A stretch of 64,000 nucleotides of DNA. It comes from CAVTJL01 sp963752325 (GTDB lineage Bacteria; Pseudomonadota; Alphaproteobacteria; Geminicoccales; Geminicoccaceae). The notes below the pieces were generated by a model. It made no database searches. It was not told the origin of the DNA and saw only the letters and a list, made by a program, of their open reading frames with translations. A program made the translations under genes and the position numbers. This document shows positions 27,691-35,927 of this stretch, piece by piece. Every line of letters begins with the position of its first letter. Within the stretch, counting starts at the first letter, position 1. The stretch is taken from assembly GCA_963752325.1 (NCBI GenBank), contig CAVVXU010000007.1:682001-746000 (forward strand), written 5' to 3'.

Positions 27691-28542
27691 CTAGTTCGCC
27701 ATGATCACGGGCATCTGGGTCTCAGCCAGGATGTGGCTCGTAGCCCCTCCGAAGATCATCTGACGCAGACGGCTTTGGGTGTAGGCGCCTTTGACCAGAA
27801 GGTCCGCGCCCAGGGTGGTGGCCTCGTCGAGAATGGCTTGACCGGCATGACGATCGCCGGCCGGGACCTCCTTCCAGTCCGTATCGATGCCGTTGCGCCG
27901 GAGATTGAGCGCGAGCTCGGCGGCGGTCGGCCCAGGAACGGCGTTCCGCTCGATCGCCAGCACCGTCACCTTGCGGGCCTGGCGTAGGAACGGCATCGCG
28001 AACGCCACCGTGCGTGCGGTCTCGGTGCTGCAGTTCCACGCTACGACCACATTCTCGCCGAGCGTTGTCGGCGGCTTGGGCGACGCCACGAGCACCGGAC
28101 GGCCCGCCTCGAAGAGCGCGGCCTCCAGGCCCGCCATGCTGGGCGCTATCGAGTCCTTCAGCGGCCGCCCGACAACGATCAGATCGAACACACGGCCGAG
28201 GCTGCCGATCGCTGAGGGACCCGTCGAGAGCTCGATCCGCCAATCAGCCGAGAGGCTGGCCTTTCCCTCGCCGACGCGCGGCAGCTCGTGCCGGCGCATG
28301 AACTCCTCGAAGACGGTGCGCGCGCGCTCGGCCCGCTCCTTCGCCTCCCGCTCGAACCCGGCGACGAGGTCGGGTGCCGCAGCGACGAAGCCATCGGCCC
28401 CGGCCGCGATGACGTCCGGCTGGCCCGGGCGCATGTGCAGCCCCTCAATGTAGCTCTCGAACCGGCGCCCGACCAGATAGGAGCATTCGAGCACGCTATC
28501 CAGAAGCGGGCTGATCTCGAGATGGGCGAGAATCGTCTTCAT
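27691..28542 (-). CDS. Universal stress protein (tandem UspA domains)
   Basis: A 283-residue cytoplasmic protein of two UspA-like halves. It begins MKTILAHLE at 28542, preceded by GAAGGTG at about 5 bases. The second half has the nucleotide-binding-type strand VVVAWNCSTETARTVAFAMPFL and ends GGATSHILAETQMPVIMAN, the conserved UspA C-terminus (G-x2-G-x9-G-S/T type). In the first half the ATP motif is weaker. Proteins of this kind respond to stress such as oxidants or stasis. It heads the minus-strand run towards the choline genes. Confidence 0.87.
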   Translation of the reverse strand: MKTILAHLEISPLLDSVLECSYLVGRRFESYIEGLHMRPGQPDVIAAGADGFVAAAPDLVAGFEREAKERAERARTVFEEFMRRHELPRVGEGKASLSADWRIELSTGPSAIGSLGRVFDLIVVGRPLKDSIAPSMAGLEAALFEAGRPVLVASPKPPTTLGENVVVAWNCSTETARTVAFAMPFLRQARKVTVLAIERNAVPGPTAAELALNLRRNGIDTDWKEVPAGDRHAGQAILDEATTLGADLLVKGAYTQSRLRQMIFGGATSHILAETQMPVIMAN

Positions 28543-28957
28543 CGTCGCACCTTCACTGGAAGTTCCGCCCGCGCCATCGCAGGGCCCGAAGCTTGCCGCA
28601 CGCCTTTCCCCATCGTCAACAGCGCTCGGAGAGCGATCGGGTCGCGGCCGAGGCTCGTCGCAAAGCGAGCAGCCGCCGCTACCGATCGGCCAGTCCGCGT
28701 CCCCGGCCGGCGCCTCTATATCAGCTTGCTTCCCCAAGGCGACGGCCGTCGCCGAGCTTGAAGTGCCGCACGAGCCGGAATGCTCGTTTTACGCGATTAC
28801 CTCGAGACTTGAACCCGCATGACGAGCAGTTAATGAAATGTCATCGCGTGGATAGAGAGTTGCCATATTCATGAACTAACTAATAGGCCATCGAAAGCGC
28901 GGGGTGGCAGAGGCTGTGCAACCGCGCTGCCGGACCCAGAAACGGAGTTTGCCGTCT
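28543..28957. other. 415-base intergenic region between usp and degP
   Basis: This divergent control region has no convincing gene. The 3' half is distinctly AT-rich (about 28790-28895) compared with the rest of the window and must hold the degP promoter and probably the usp promoter. Confidence 0.6.
28808..28836 (+). promoter_or_regulatory. Candidate heat-shock-like promoter for degP
   Basis: CTTGAA (28808-28813) matches the alphaproteobacterial sigma-32 -35 element. The hexamer TAATGA follows 17 bases later, but it is a poor match to the usual CNATNT -10 element. The position about 120 bases before degP fits a stress-induced protease, but the call is weak. Confidence 0.25.
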
Positions 28958-30466
28958 ATGAACCTTCGCCCCTCCACCCCTCCCAAGGGCCGCCGACTGC
29001 GCACAACGTTGCTAGGCATGGCCTCGGCGGTCGCAATCCTCGCGGCCGGCGGCGTGCTCGTGAACGCGGCGCAGCCCGACAACGTCACCAATGCGGCCGA
29101 ACATGTCAACGCGGCCCACAACTACGACGATTCCTACTGGCCCCTCGTCAAGACCGTGCTGCCGGCGGTCGTGAACGTCTCGGTGGACAAGACCGAGAAG
29201 GTGGCCCAGACCGCCTCGCCCTTCAACGATCCTCAGATGCAGAAGTTCTTCGAGCGCTTCTTCGGCCAGCAGATGCCGATGCAGCAGGGGCCCAAGTCGG
29301 AGCGTCTGCACGGGGAAGGCTCCGGGTTCGTCGTCGATCCTGCCGGCTACATCGTGACCAACGCTCACGTGGCCGGCGGTGCCGACAAGATAATGGTGTC
29401 GCTGCAGGACGGCCAGAAGCTGCCGGCCAAGCTCGTCGGCATCGACAAGCGCACCGACCTGGCGCTCCTCAAGGTCGAGGCCAACAAGCCGCTGGCGTTC
29501 CTCGAGTGGGGCGACAGCAGCGCCGTGCACGTCGGCGACAAGGTGCTGGCGATCGGCAATCCCTTCGGCCTCGGCGGCACGGTGACCTCGGGTATCGTTT
29601 CCGCCACCAAGCGTGAGATCGGTGCCGGCCCCTACGACAACTTCCTGCAGATCGATGCCTCGATCAATCCGGGCAACTCCGGCGGTCCGACCATCGCCCT
29701 CGACGGCAAGGTCATCGGCATCGACACGATGATCTACTCGCCGTCGGGTGGCAGCGTCGGCATCGGCTTCGCCATCGCCTCGAACGAGGCCCAGCACATC
29801 ATCCAGGAGCTCAAGGACAAGGGCTCCGTCGAGCGTGGCTGGCTCGGCGTCGGCATCCAGGCGATCGACCCTGACATCGCGCAGAGCATGGGCCTCAAGA
29901 GCACCGAGGGCGCCCTTGTCACGAAGGTCGAGCCGGGCAGCCCGGCCGCCGGTGCCGGCGTGCACACGGGCGACGTCATCACCAAGCTCGATGGCAATCC
30001 GATCACGACCGTCCGCGAGCTGAGCCAGAAGGTGGCCGACATCGACCCGGGCGCCAAGACGATGGTGACGGTGATACGCGACGGCAAGGAGCAGACGCTC
30101 GACGTCGCGATCGGCAAGATGCCGAGCGAGGAGAAGGTTGCGGACAACGGTGGTGGCCAGGCGGAGCAGCCGCATCTCGGCCTGAGTCTCGCTCCCCTCT
30201 CCCCCGACGAGCGCAGCCAGCTGGGCCTTCAGGACGAGAAGCGGGGCGTGCTCGTGCAGAGCGTCGTGCCGAACAGCCCGGCCGAGTCGAAAGGCCTGCA
30301 GGCGGGCGACGTGATCCTCCGCGTGGGCGACCGCGACGTCGGGTCGCCGCAGCAGGCCGTCGAGGACATCCAGGGCGCTCACAAGGACGGCCGCCAGTCG
30401 GTCCTCCTCCTGGTGTGGCGGGACGGCTCGCAGCTCTTCATGGCGGTGCCCTTCGCCGTCTCTTGA
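28958..30466 (+). CDS. degP: Periplasmic serine protease/chaperone, Do family (DegP/HtrA)
   Basis: Periplasmic quality-control protease of 502 residues. It has a signal/anchor segment near 18-38 and then a trypsin-like domain with catalytic H137 (TNAHVAGG), D167 (RTDLALLKV) and S241 (INPGNSGGP). Two PDZ domains follow (GWLGVGIQAIDPDIAQSMGL... and HLGLSLAPLSPDERSQLGL...). The ATG at 28958 is preceded by ACGGAG at about 9 bases; an earlier in-frame codon at 28904 lacks this. A strong hairpin follows the stop and a two-component system comes next, an arrangement common for envelope-stress control. Confidence 0.96.
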   Translation: MNLRPSTPPKGRRLRTTLLGMASAVAILAAGGVLVNAAQPDNVTNAAEHVNAAHNYDDSYWPLVKTVLPAVVNVSVDKTEKVAQTASPFNDPQMQKFFERFFGQQMPMQQGPKSERLHGEGSGFVVDPAGYIVTNAHVAGGADKIMVSLQDGQKLPAKLVGIDKRTDLALLKVEANKPLAFLEWGDSSAVHVGDKVLAIGNPFGLGGTVTSGIVSATKREIGAGPYDNFLQIDASINPGNSGGPTIALDGKVIGIDTMIYSPSGGSVGIGFAIASNEAQHIIQELKDKGSVERGWLGVGIQAIDPDIAQSMGLKSTEGALVTKVEPGSPAAGAGVHTGDVITKLDGNPITTVRELSQKVADIDPGAKTMVTVIRDGKEQTLDVAIGKMPSEEKVADNGGGQAEQPHLGLSLAPLSPDERSQLGLQDEKRGVLVQSVVPNSPAESKGLQAGDVILRVGDRDVGSPQQAVEDIQGAHKDGRQSVLLLVWRDGSQLFMAVPFAVS

Positions 30467-30476
30467 GATTTGTCGA

Positions 30477-30515
30477 CGCCACGGCAGCATCGGCTGCCGT
30501 GGCGCTTGCCTTTAC
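30477..30515 (+). terminator. Intrinsic-terminator-like hairpin after degP
   Basis: A perfect 12-base-pair inverted repeat (CGCCACGGCAGC at 30477-30488 and its complement at 30493-30504) with a 4-base loop, followed by a pyrimidine-rich CTTGCCTTTACT. The T tract is weak, so it may attenuate rather than fully stop transcription into the regulator gene. Confidence 0.65.
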
Positions 30516-30533
30516 TCTGAGAGGCATACGAGA

Positions 30534-31289
30534 ATGGAACTGTCAGTGAGCGAGCTTGGGCCGAGCGAAGCCCGATCCGGAACTCAGCAACTTATGCGCG
30601 TGCTGGTCATCGAGGACGACAAGGATGCCGCTGCCTATCTTGCCAAAGGGCTGAACGAGAGCGGGCATACGGTCGAGGTGGCGCACAACGGCAAGGACGG
30701 GCTGCTCCTTGCCGCCACCGAAGGGTTCGATGCGCTGGTCGTCGATCGCATGCTCCCGGCGCTGGACGGCCTGAGCCTCGTCAAGACCCTGCGCGCCACC
30801 GGCAACCGTACGCCGGTCCTTTTCCTCTCGGCGCTTGGCGAGGTCGACGACCGGGTGAAGGGCCTGCGCGCGGGAGGTGACGACTACCTCATCAAGCCCT
30901 ATGCTTTTTCCGAGCTGCTCGCGCGTCTCGAGGCCCTGGTCCGGCGCCGCGCATCCGAGGCGAGCGACGGCCGCGAGACCGTGCTAAGGTACAGCGACCT
31001 CTCGATGGATCTGTTGTCGCGTCGCGTGGAGCGGGCGGGCCAGGAGATCGACCTCCAGCCGCGGGAGTTCAAGATCCTCGAGGTGCTGCTGCGCCATCCC
31101 GGCCAGGTGATGACGCGAACGATGTTACTTGAGAAGGTTTGGGACTACAGGTTCGATCCCCAGACCAACGTGATCGACGTTCACATCAGCCGGCTGCGCC
31201 AGAAGATCGATCGTGGCTTCGATTACCCGCTCATTCATACGGTCCGTGGCGCCGGCTACAGCCTCCGAGCGTCCGACAAGGCTGCTTAG
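30534..31289 (+). CDS. OmpR-family response regulator
   Basis: A 251-residue two-component regulator. The receiver domain has acidic EDD near 27-29, phospho-acceptor D71 (VVDRML), the conserved switch Ser in FLSALGE and Lys in IKPYAFSELLAR. The C-terminal winged helix carries LQPREFKILEVLLRHPGQVMTRTMLLEKVW and DVHISRLRQKID. The ATG at 30534 has GAGAGG upstream; an internal ATG at 30594 would start directly at the receiver domain but lacks a binding site. It is followed immediately by its likely kinase and preceded by degP. Target genes are unknown. Confidence 0.93.
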   Translation: MELSVSELGPSEARSGTQQLMRVLVIEDDKDAAAYLAKGLNESGHTVEVAHNGKDGLLLAATEGFDALVVDRMLPALDGLSLVKTLRATGNRTPVLFLSALGEVDDRVKGLRAGGDDYLIKPYAFSELLARLEALVRRRASEASDGRETVLRYSDLSMDLLSRRVERAGQEIDLQPREFKILEVLLRHPGQVMTRTMLLEKVWDYRFDPQTNVIDVHISRLRQKIDRGFDYPLIHTVRGAGYSLRASDKAA

Positions 31290-32655
31290 ATCGTCGACGT
31301 TCCGGCTGACGGTCGCCTATCTCCTGATCTTCAGTCTCTCGGCTCTGGCGCTTCTTGTCTTCGTGTATGTCGCGGGCGCGCGCTACATGGAGCGCCAGAC
31401 GATGGAGACCATCGAGGCCGAGATCCAGGGGCTCAAGGAGCAGGCATCGCAAGGAGGACTCGTCGGGCTCATCAAGATCATCGATCATCGCTCGCAGGGC
31501 GATCCTGATCGGCTCGGCATCTACCTGCTCACGGATTGGACCGGCCACGTGCTGGCCGGGAACCTGCCCGAGTGGCCGGACGTGCCGATCGGGCCCAACA
31601 ACATCCTCCGGTTCGAGGTAGAGGCCCGGAAGGCCGACGGCGGCGTCGTCGCAAGGCCCGTCGTGGCCGAGGCCTTCAGCCTGCCCGGCAAATTTCAGCT
31701 GCTGGTCGGCCGGGACATCTCCGACAAGATCCGCACGCAGCAGCTCCTGCTGAATGCCATCTTGCTTGGCGGCGCCGTCATGGTCGTCCTCGGGCTCGTG
31801 GGCGGCTTTGTCATGAGCCGCTGGACGCTCGCCCGGCTCGAGCGGGTCAATCGCACGACAGCGGCGATCATTGCCGGCCATCTCGACCAGCGCATCGAGG
31901 TCGAGGGCGGCGGTGACGAGTTCGATGAGCTTGCCGTCAACCTCAACCGGATGCTCGAGCAGATCCAGCGCCTCCTTGCAGGGATGCGCGAGGTCACGGA
32001 CAACATCGCTCACGACCTCCGCACGCCCCTCAACAGGCTGCGCTCGAGGATCGAGGTCGCGTTGATGAGGCCCCTTCGCGAGGAGGATATCCGCGAGCTG
32101 CTGGAATCGACCGTCCACGACGCCGATGGCTTGATCGAGACGTTCAATGCCCTTCTCAACATCGCCAGGGCGGAGGCGGGAACCCAGCGCTCGGAGTGGG
32201 AGCCCCTCGACCTTTCGGAGCTAGCGCGCGACGTCTTCGAGCTGTACGAGCCGCTCGCCGAGGAGAAGAGCATCGCGCTCACCCTCGAGGCCAATGCCGA
32301 CGTGCCGGTGATCGGCAATCGCCAGCTCATCGCCCAGGCGCTGGCCAACGTCACCGACAACGCCATCAAGTACACGCCCGTCGGCGGGCACGTGTGCGTC
32401 TCGACAGGCACCGGGCCGGGGCCCCATCTTGAGGTTGTCGATGATGGGCCGGGTATTCCCCCGGACATGCGTGCGAAGGCGCTCGAGCGGTTCGTCCGGC
32501 TGGATGCGGATCGCTCGACCCCCGGCAACGGGCTTGGGCTCAGTCTCGTCAGTGCCGTGGCACGACTGCACGACGCCGAGCTCGACCTCAGCGACAACGC
32601 CCCCGGGCTCAAGGTCAGGCTCACCTTCAGGCGGCCGCCGCTTCTCGCGAGCTGA
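31213..32655 (+). CDS. Sensor histidine kinase
   Basis: Inner-membrane HAMP-type kinase that is probably the partner of the preceding regulator. TM1 is at about 32-54, then a short periplasmic sensor of about 125 residues, TM2 at about 181-201, HAMP, and HisKA with H267 in NIAHDLRTPLNRL. The HATPase N box is TDNAIKYT, with G1 DDGPGIP and G2 NGLGLSL. The start is uncertain: the ATG at 31213 overlaps the regulator by 77 bases, and a GTG at 31246 is another choice. No clear start lies closer to TM1, but some overlap is expected for such pairs. Confidence 0.9.
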   Translation: MASITRSFIRSVAPATASERPTRLLRSSTFRLTVAYLLIFSLSALALLVFVYVAGARYMERQTMETIEAEIQGLKEQASQGGLVGLIKIIDHRSQGDPDRLGIYLLTDWTGHVLAGNLPEWPDVPIGPNNILRFEVEARKADGGVVARPVVAEAFSLPGKFQLLVGRDISDKIRTQQLLLNAILLGGAVMVVLGLVGGFVMSRWTLARLERVNRTTAAIIAGHLDQRIEVEGGGDEFDELAVNLNRMLEQIQRLLAGMREVTDNIAHDLRTPLNRLRSRIEVALMRPLREEDIRELLESTVHDADGLIETFNALLNIARAEAGTQRSEWEPLDLSELARDVFELYEPLAEEKSIALTLEANADVPVIGNRQLIAQALANVTDNAIKYTPVGGHVCVSTGTGPGPHLEVVDDGPGIPPDMRAKALERFVRLDADRSTPGNGLGLSLVSAVARLHDAELDLSDNAPGLKVRLTFRRPPLLAS

Positions 32656-32816
32656 CGGCTCTGGTCCTCGGCCGTTCATCAAGCATTAAGCCTGGATCGC
32701 GCCTCCGGTATCGCCCGCGAGCCTTTGAGCCGAACTCGGGCAGCGGCCTTGGCACCTCCGGGCATCGCTCGATCATGGTGCCAGCGGCTTCTGACAGGCA
32801 TCGAGCGAGCGTGGAC

Positions 32817-33513
32817 ATGACACCGTCGGCAGAGCGTTTCGTCATCCGGCCACCCGGCGAGCGGGATCTCCTGGACCTCGAGCGGTGCCGTCATGATGGA
32901 TCGGGATTCCATCTCGTTGCCGTCCCGGTCTCGGGAGCAGCGGTCCTGCTGCCCTGGCCGGGAGTGGAGGCCGTCAGCCTCGCCGGCCCATTGGCTGGAG
33001 CGCAGCTCCTGTCAGGGGCTGTCGGCGTGCTCCTCGCGCCATCCTGCCCGGACACCGCAGTGAGCGGGCCCTCGTCGTCGGCTTGGCCATCGCGGCATCA
33101 TTCTTCGGCACGCTCCTCCCCCAGCCGCGGAACGGCATGGCCTCCACAGCGCTCCTGGCGCGGATCCTGACGATCGCCGCGCAGCTTCCTTCAGGCCCGT
33201 GCGTGTCGGCAGATCATCGGCCGCAGAAGAGATGGCAAGCACGGCCGACGTCGTCCTCGGGCGGGCCCCCGCTCGCGGTCGTGTCGATCCGAGCGCGTCG
33301 CGGACCCTGGTCAGCCTCGTGGACCTCGCCTGGGCCGCCCCTGAGTCCGATCTCGCCGGATGTCTGCTCATCCCGAGGTCAACCGTCGGAGGCCGCGAGC
33401 TGAAGGATGTGGAAGCGAGGCTCCTCCCTGATGGTGGGGAGTGGTCGGCGCCGGACCGCGGCGCGTTGCTGCGGCTGGCCACGCGCGAAGCCCGCGCAGC
33501 GGTGCGCCGTTAG
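32817..33513 (+). CDS. Hypothetical protein, probably one gene with two frame breaks
   Basis: Not recognised. Three open segments in successive frames read like one protein of about 230 residues: MTPSAERFVIRPPGERDL... and LLPWPGVEAVSLAGPLAGAQLL, then ERALVVGLAIAASFFGTLLP with ILTIAAQLPS, then RVGRSSAAEEMASTADVV...LKDVEARLLPDGGEWSAPD. The breaks are near 33045-33052 and 33170-33200. Each segment has ordinary composition and no internal stops, which supports coding, but no family is evident. It ends 3 bases before the stop of a convergent small gene. Confidence 0.4.
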
Positions 33514-33516
33514 GCA

Positions 33517-33846
33517 TCAGCTGCGGTCCGCGATCGCGGAGACGGAGCACTGCGGTATCGTCTCATGCGCTTGCGGCGATGCGATGCTGAGCCCCGCAAC
33601 GAGGCCAGCCAGCGCCAAAGCGACATAGATGCCGATCTCGGCGGAGGGAAAGCAGAGCCGCGATGCCAGCGCTTCAGGCCCGAGCTCCAGCCTGGCGCCC
33701 GTTCGCAGCTCGACGACGAGAAAGCAGTCGTCGTCCCGCTGAACCACATGAACCAGCTCCACGGGCTCTCCGCCGGGAAGAAGCACCAGACGCCGCGGCC
33801 AATAGCCTGCCAGCCAGCGAACAAAACCACCCATTGTTTCCTGCAT
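33517..33846 (-). CDS. Small hypothetical protein with C-terminal membrane helix
   Basis: The 109-residue product is not recognised. The N-terminal half is a compact beta-rich segment (RLVLLPGGEPVELVHVVQRDDDCF) and a single hydrophobic helix follows at about residues 71-90 (IGIYVALALAGLVAGLSI). The upstream region (33847-33960) is AT-rich, with TCCTAGAG-like sequence. It is convergent with the preceding hypothetical gene. The topology suggests a small tail-anchored membrane protein. Confidence 0.5.
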   Translation of the reverse strand: MQETMGGFVRWLAGYWPRRLVLLPGGEPVELVHVVQRDDDCFLVVELRTGARLELGPEALASRLCFPSAEIGIYVALALAGLVAGLSIASPQAHETIPQCSVSAIADRS

Positions 33847-34095
33847 GCGAGCTCCGATCTCTGCGCGATGGCTCTAGGATCGTATTCTTAGAGGATTTCG
33901 TCAACCCCCCGCCCCGGTGACTGGTCCGTCGCGCGATCACCATATGCATCGGAGCCGCTTTATGGATCCTTAAGAGCATACGTGAGGGAGGCGCCTGACC
34001 AACATGTCCTGCGGGCTCGCTGCAAGGCGGGCACTTGCGCTCCGCTCGGTCGATTGAGCGCAGGCGGTCGCCCGGCAGGTTGGCCCCTGCCCGGC
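33847..34095. other. Intergenic region, AT-rich promoter side
   Basis: No gene seen. The segment nearest the small membrane-protein gene contains CTCTAGGATCGTATTCTTAG and looks promoter-like for the minus strand. The rest holds nothing recognisable. Confidence 0.4.
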
Positions 34096-34845
34096 TCAGC
34101 CGGGCGGCAGCGCATCGATCAGCGCCGCCGTCTCGGCCCGGACCAGGCTCAACGGATGCTTGGCATGGTCCGGCAGAGCGCGGATGCTCGCAACGAACTC
34201 CTTCGCGTCGATCCAGCAGAGATAGAGGGTCTCGGGACCCCGCTGCGGCGGAAAGTAGCCATCCAGGCAGAGCTCGACGTGGGTGTACCCATAGCTCTCA
34301 CGCGGCACCGGGCTGACATAGAGGCTGTGGCGCACGAACCCGGTGTTGAGCGCGATTGCGTAGTTGCGGAAGCTGAGCGCGCGCGTGAGACGTGCCAGGA
34401 GCATGGCGAGGCCCTGGCGACGCCACTTGGGATCGACCCAGGTCGACCCGGAGTGGCTTATCCGGCCGGAAAGGCGCCGCGGCAATGCCCGCAGCTCTAT
34501 CCGGTCGGGGCCGCCCACTGCCTTGAATCCTTCCGCGTACCAGATCCTGCCGGTCGATACGAGCTCGGCAAAGTCCTCGGTCTCGATCACCCGCTCGGCG
34601 CTGCAGCCTATGCCGTGGCCCGTCGGGTTGCGAAGCTCCACCCAGAAGTCGCGCCAACCGAGCTTGCTCCTCCGCGGGTCGAAGCTTGGATTGACGAAGC
34701 TCCCTCGCGTGTCGAGGAAGGCGTTGAGCCTCGCAAAGTCCTGCTCGACGACCAGCGTGAGGCCGAGTTCCGCGACGCGCTGCATGATAAAGTCGATGCC
34801 CGACTGCACCAGGCCGAGCGCCTCCTCAGACAGATCCGCACCCAT
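34096..34845 (-). CDS. GNAT-like acyltransferase, function unknown
   Basis: A 249-residue soluble protein. The middle (about 130-165) reads STWVDPKWRRQGLAMLLARL, which fits the acetyl-CoA pyrophosphate-binding motif A of GNAT folds (V-D-P-x-x-R-x-x-G-x-x). The following helix and NTGFVRHSLYV also fit. The N-terminal 60 residues look like a helical extension. The substrate is unknown; an N-acyl amino-acid synthase or a simple acetyltransferase are both possible. No operon partner: it is flanked by an intergenic region and a gene-poor stretch. Confidence 0.6.
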   Translation of the reverse strand: MGADLSEEALGLVQSGIDFIMQRVAELGLTLVVEQDFARLNAFLDTRGSFVNPSFDPRRSKLGWRDFWVELRNPTGHGIGCSAERVIETEDFAELVSTGRIWYAEGFKAVGGPDRIELRALPRRLSGRISHSGSTWVDPKWRRQGLAMLLARLTRALSFRNYAIALNTGFVRHSLYVSPVPRESYGYTHVELCLDGYFPPQRGPETLYLCWIDAKEFVASIRALPDHAKHPLSLVRAETAALIDALPPG

Positions 34846-35811
34846 GTCCGCCTCCTCGGATGCCCATGAATTCTACTTATTGGAACTCATGTCGCGCGAA
34901 ATCAACCTAATGCGCGAGAGGGTGGGCTCGTGTTTCGAGAGGTGGCGTAGGAGCGCCGAGGCGGGCCTCTTCGAGGCGGATCGGGATGGCTGAGCTCATG
35001 TGCCCGCCGCGGTTGGCGCGAGGGCGAGATCATCGCGTCGCAACGGACGCGATGGTCTCAAGGGGCCTGTAGCGGGGCCGTCGGATGGTCCATTCGTCGC
35101 TCTGCTCTCGCAGGATCGCGCCGGCGAGCGGGATCATGCGGGCTCGTCGGGAAAGATGCCGGTCACCGCGGACATGCTCTCGATCTCGCCGACGAGGCGG
35201 CCGAGGGCGGGGCTGGGGGCTCGCTGGTGCCGGCTGCGTGTCGGAAAGAACCAGCTTTCACGCCCATTGACGGCCCGGTGACCATCGATACGGTCAGCGG
35301 GCGGCCGGCGCCAGGCGCTGGTGGGGTCTGGACCGGCACGTCCGAGACCGGGCGTCGAGACGCTACCGTTCAGGTCTCCCGACGATGTCTGCCCGCATCC
35401 ACGCTATCGGGCATGGATCACCGCCACAAAGCCCGTCTCGGCGCCCCTCCGGAGTTCCAGGACCGCCCGGAACGACGAGCCTTGACGGAACCTGCCGACA
35501 GCCGATCGGCTTGAGCCCGGCCGCCCGTCGAGAGGGCTCGGCCTCGATGGCCATCACGGAAGCGCAGCCGCCCGGGTGACCGCTCCCGCCGGGCGACGCC
35601 ACTCGGCCTCGCGATATCCCCATCAGCAGCTGCAGCGCCGCCCTGGCAACCGTCCGCCGAACGGCGCCGTCGCCGGCTCTCTCCCTGAGCCTGGCCATCG
35701 GGCCTTCCATCCGCACGGGGCAAGGCGCCGCGGCTCCGCCCTGGCCGCCAGGCCCGACCACCACCGCACCCCGGAGGCGCTACTCCCCCGAGCGGACCGG
35801 CCGGCATCGAT

Positions 35812-35862
35812 GTGAAAGCTCTAAGAGAACTCGGCCTGGACTCCCTACAACTGCAAGGATAA
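35812..35862 (+). pseudogene. Carrier-protein-like remnant (phosphopantetheine motif)
   Basis: The frame from 35812 encodes VKALRELGLDSLQLQG and then stops. LGLDSLQL is the 4'-phosphopantetheine attachment motif of acyl/peptidyl carrier domains, with the modifiable Ser. The helices that should follow are missing, and the upstream frame is not carrier-like. Codons are rare for this genome (CTA, AGA, CTA, CAA, GGA). Either a fragment of a decayed or transferred carrier domain, or chance. Confidence 0.25.
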
Positions 35863-35875
35863 CATTAATTTGTTC

Positions 35876-35887
35876 TGATTTCCTAGA
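35876..35887 (+). promoter_or_regulatory. Second copy of TGATTTCCTAGA, upstream of GH8 gene
   Basis: Identical over 12 bases to 8908-8919 and similarly placed (41 bases before the start codon here, 33 there). It lies in a short AT-rich tract that probably includes the promoter. Significance is unproven. Confidence 0.2.
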
Positions 35888-35927
35888 GAACCGGCAACTC
35901 AGAAAATGCCGCGATGGGAGAGGACGA

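Larger units (their letters stand above)
34846..35927. other. 1.08 kb gene-poor region
   Basis: No convincing complete gene on either strand. Open frames here have the composition of non-coding high-GC DNA. The last 110 bases turn AT-rich and form the upstream region of the GH8 gene. At 35812-35862 a 16-codon stretch encodes an acyl-carrier-like peptide (separate entry), so decayed coding DNA is possible. Confidence 0.5.

Noticed and set aside
31213..31289. Reading the histidine kinase as fused to the response regulator
   Set aside because: The two are in different frames and the regulator has its own stop at 31289; only an overlap is supported.
35000..35815. Several open frames in the gene-poor region, e.g. 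35227-35514 (+) and 35363-35764 (-)
   Set aside because: Composition is Arg/Pro/Gly-rich as in random high-GC frames, there is no binding site or family pattern, and the frames overlap one another on both strands.
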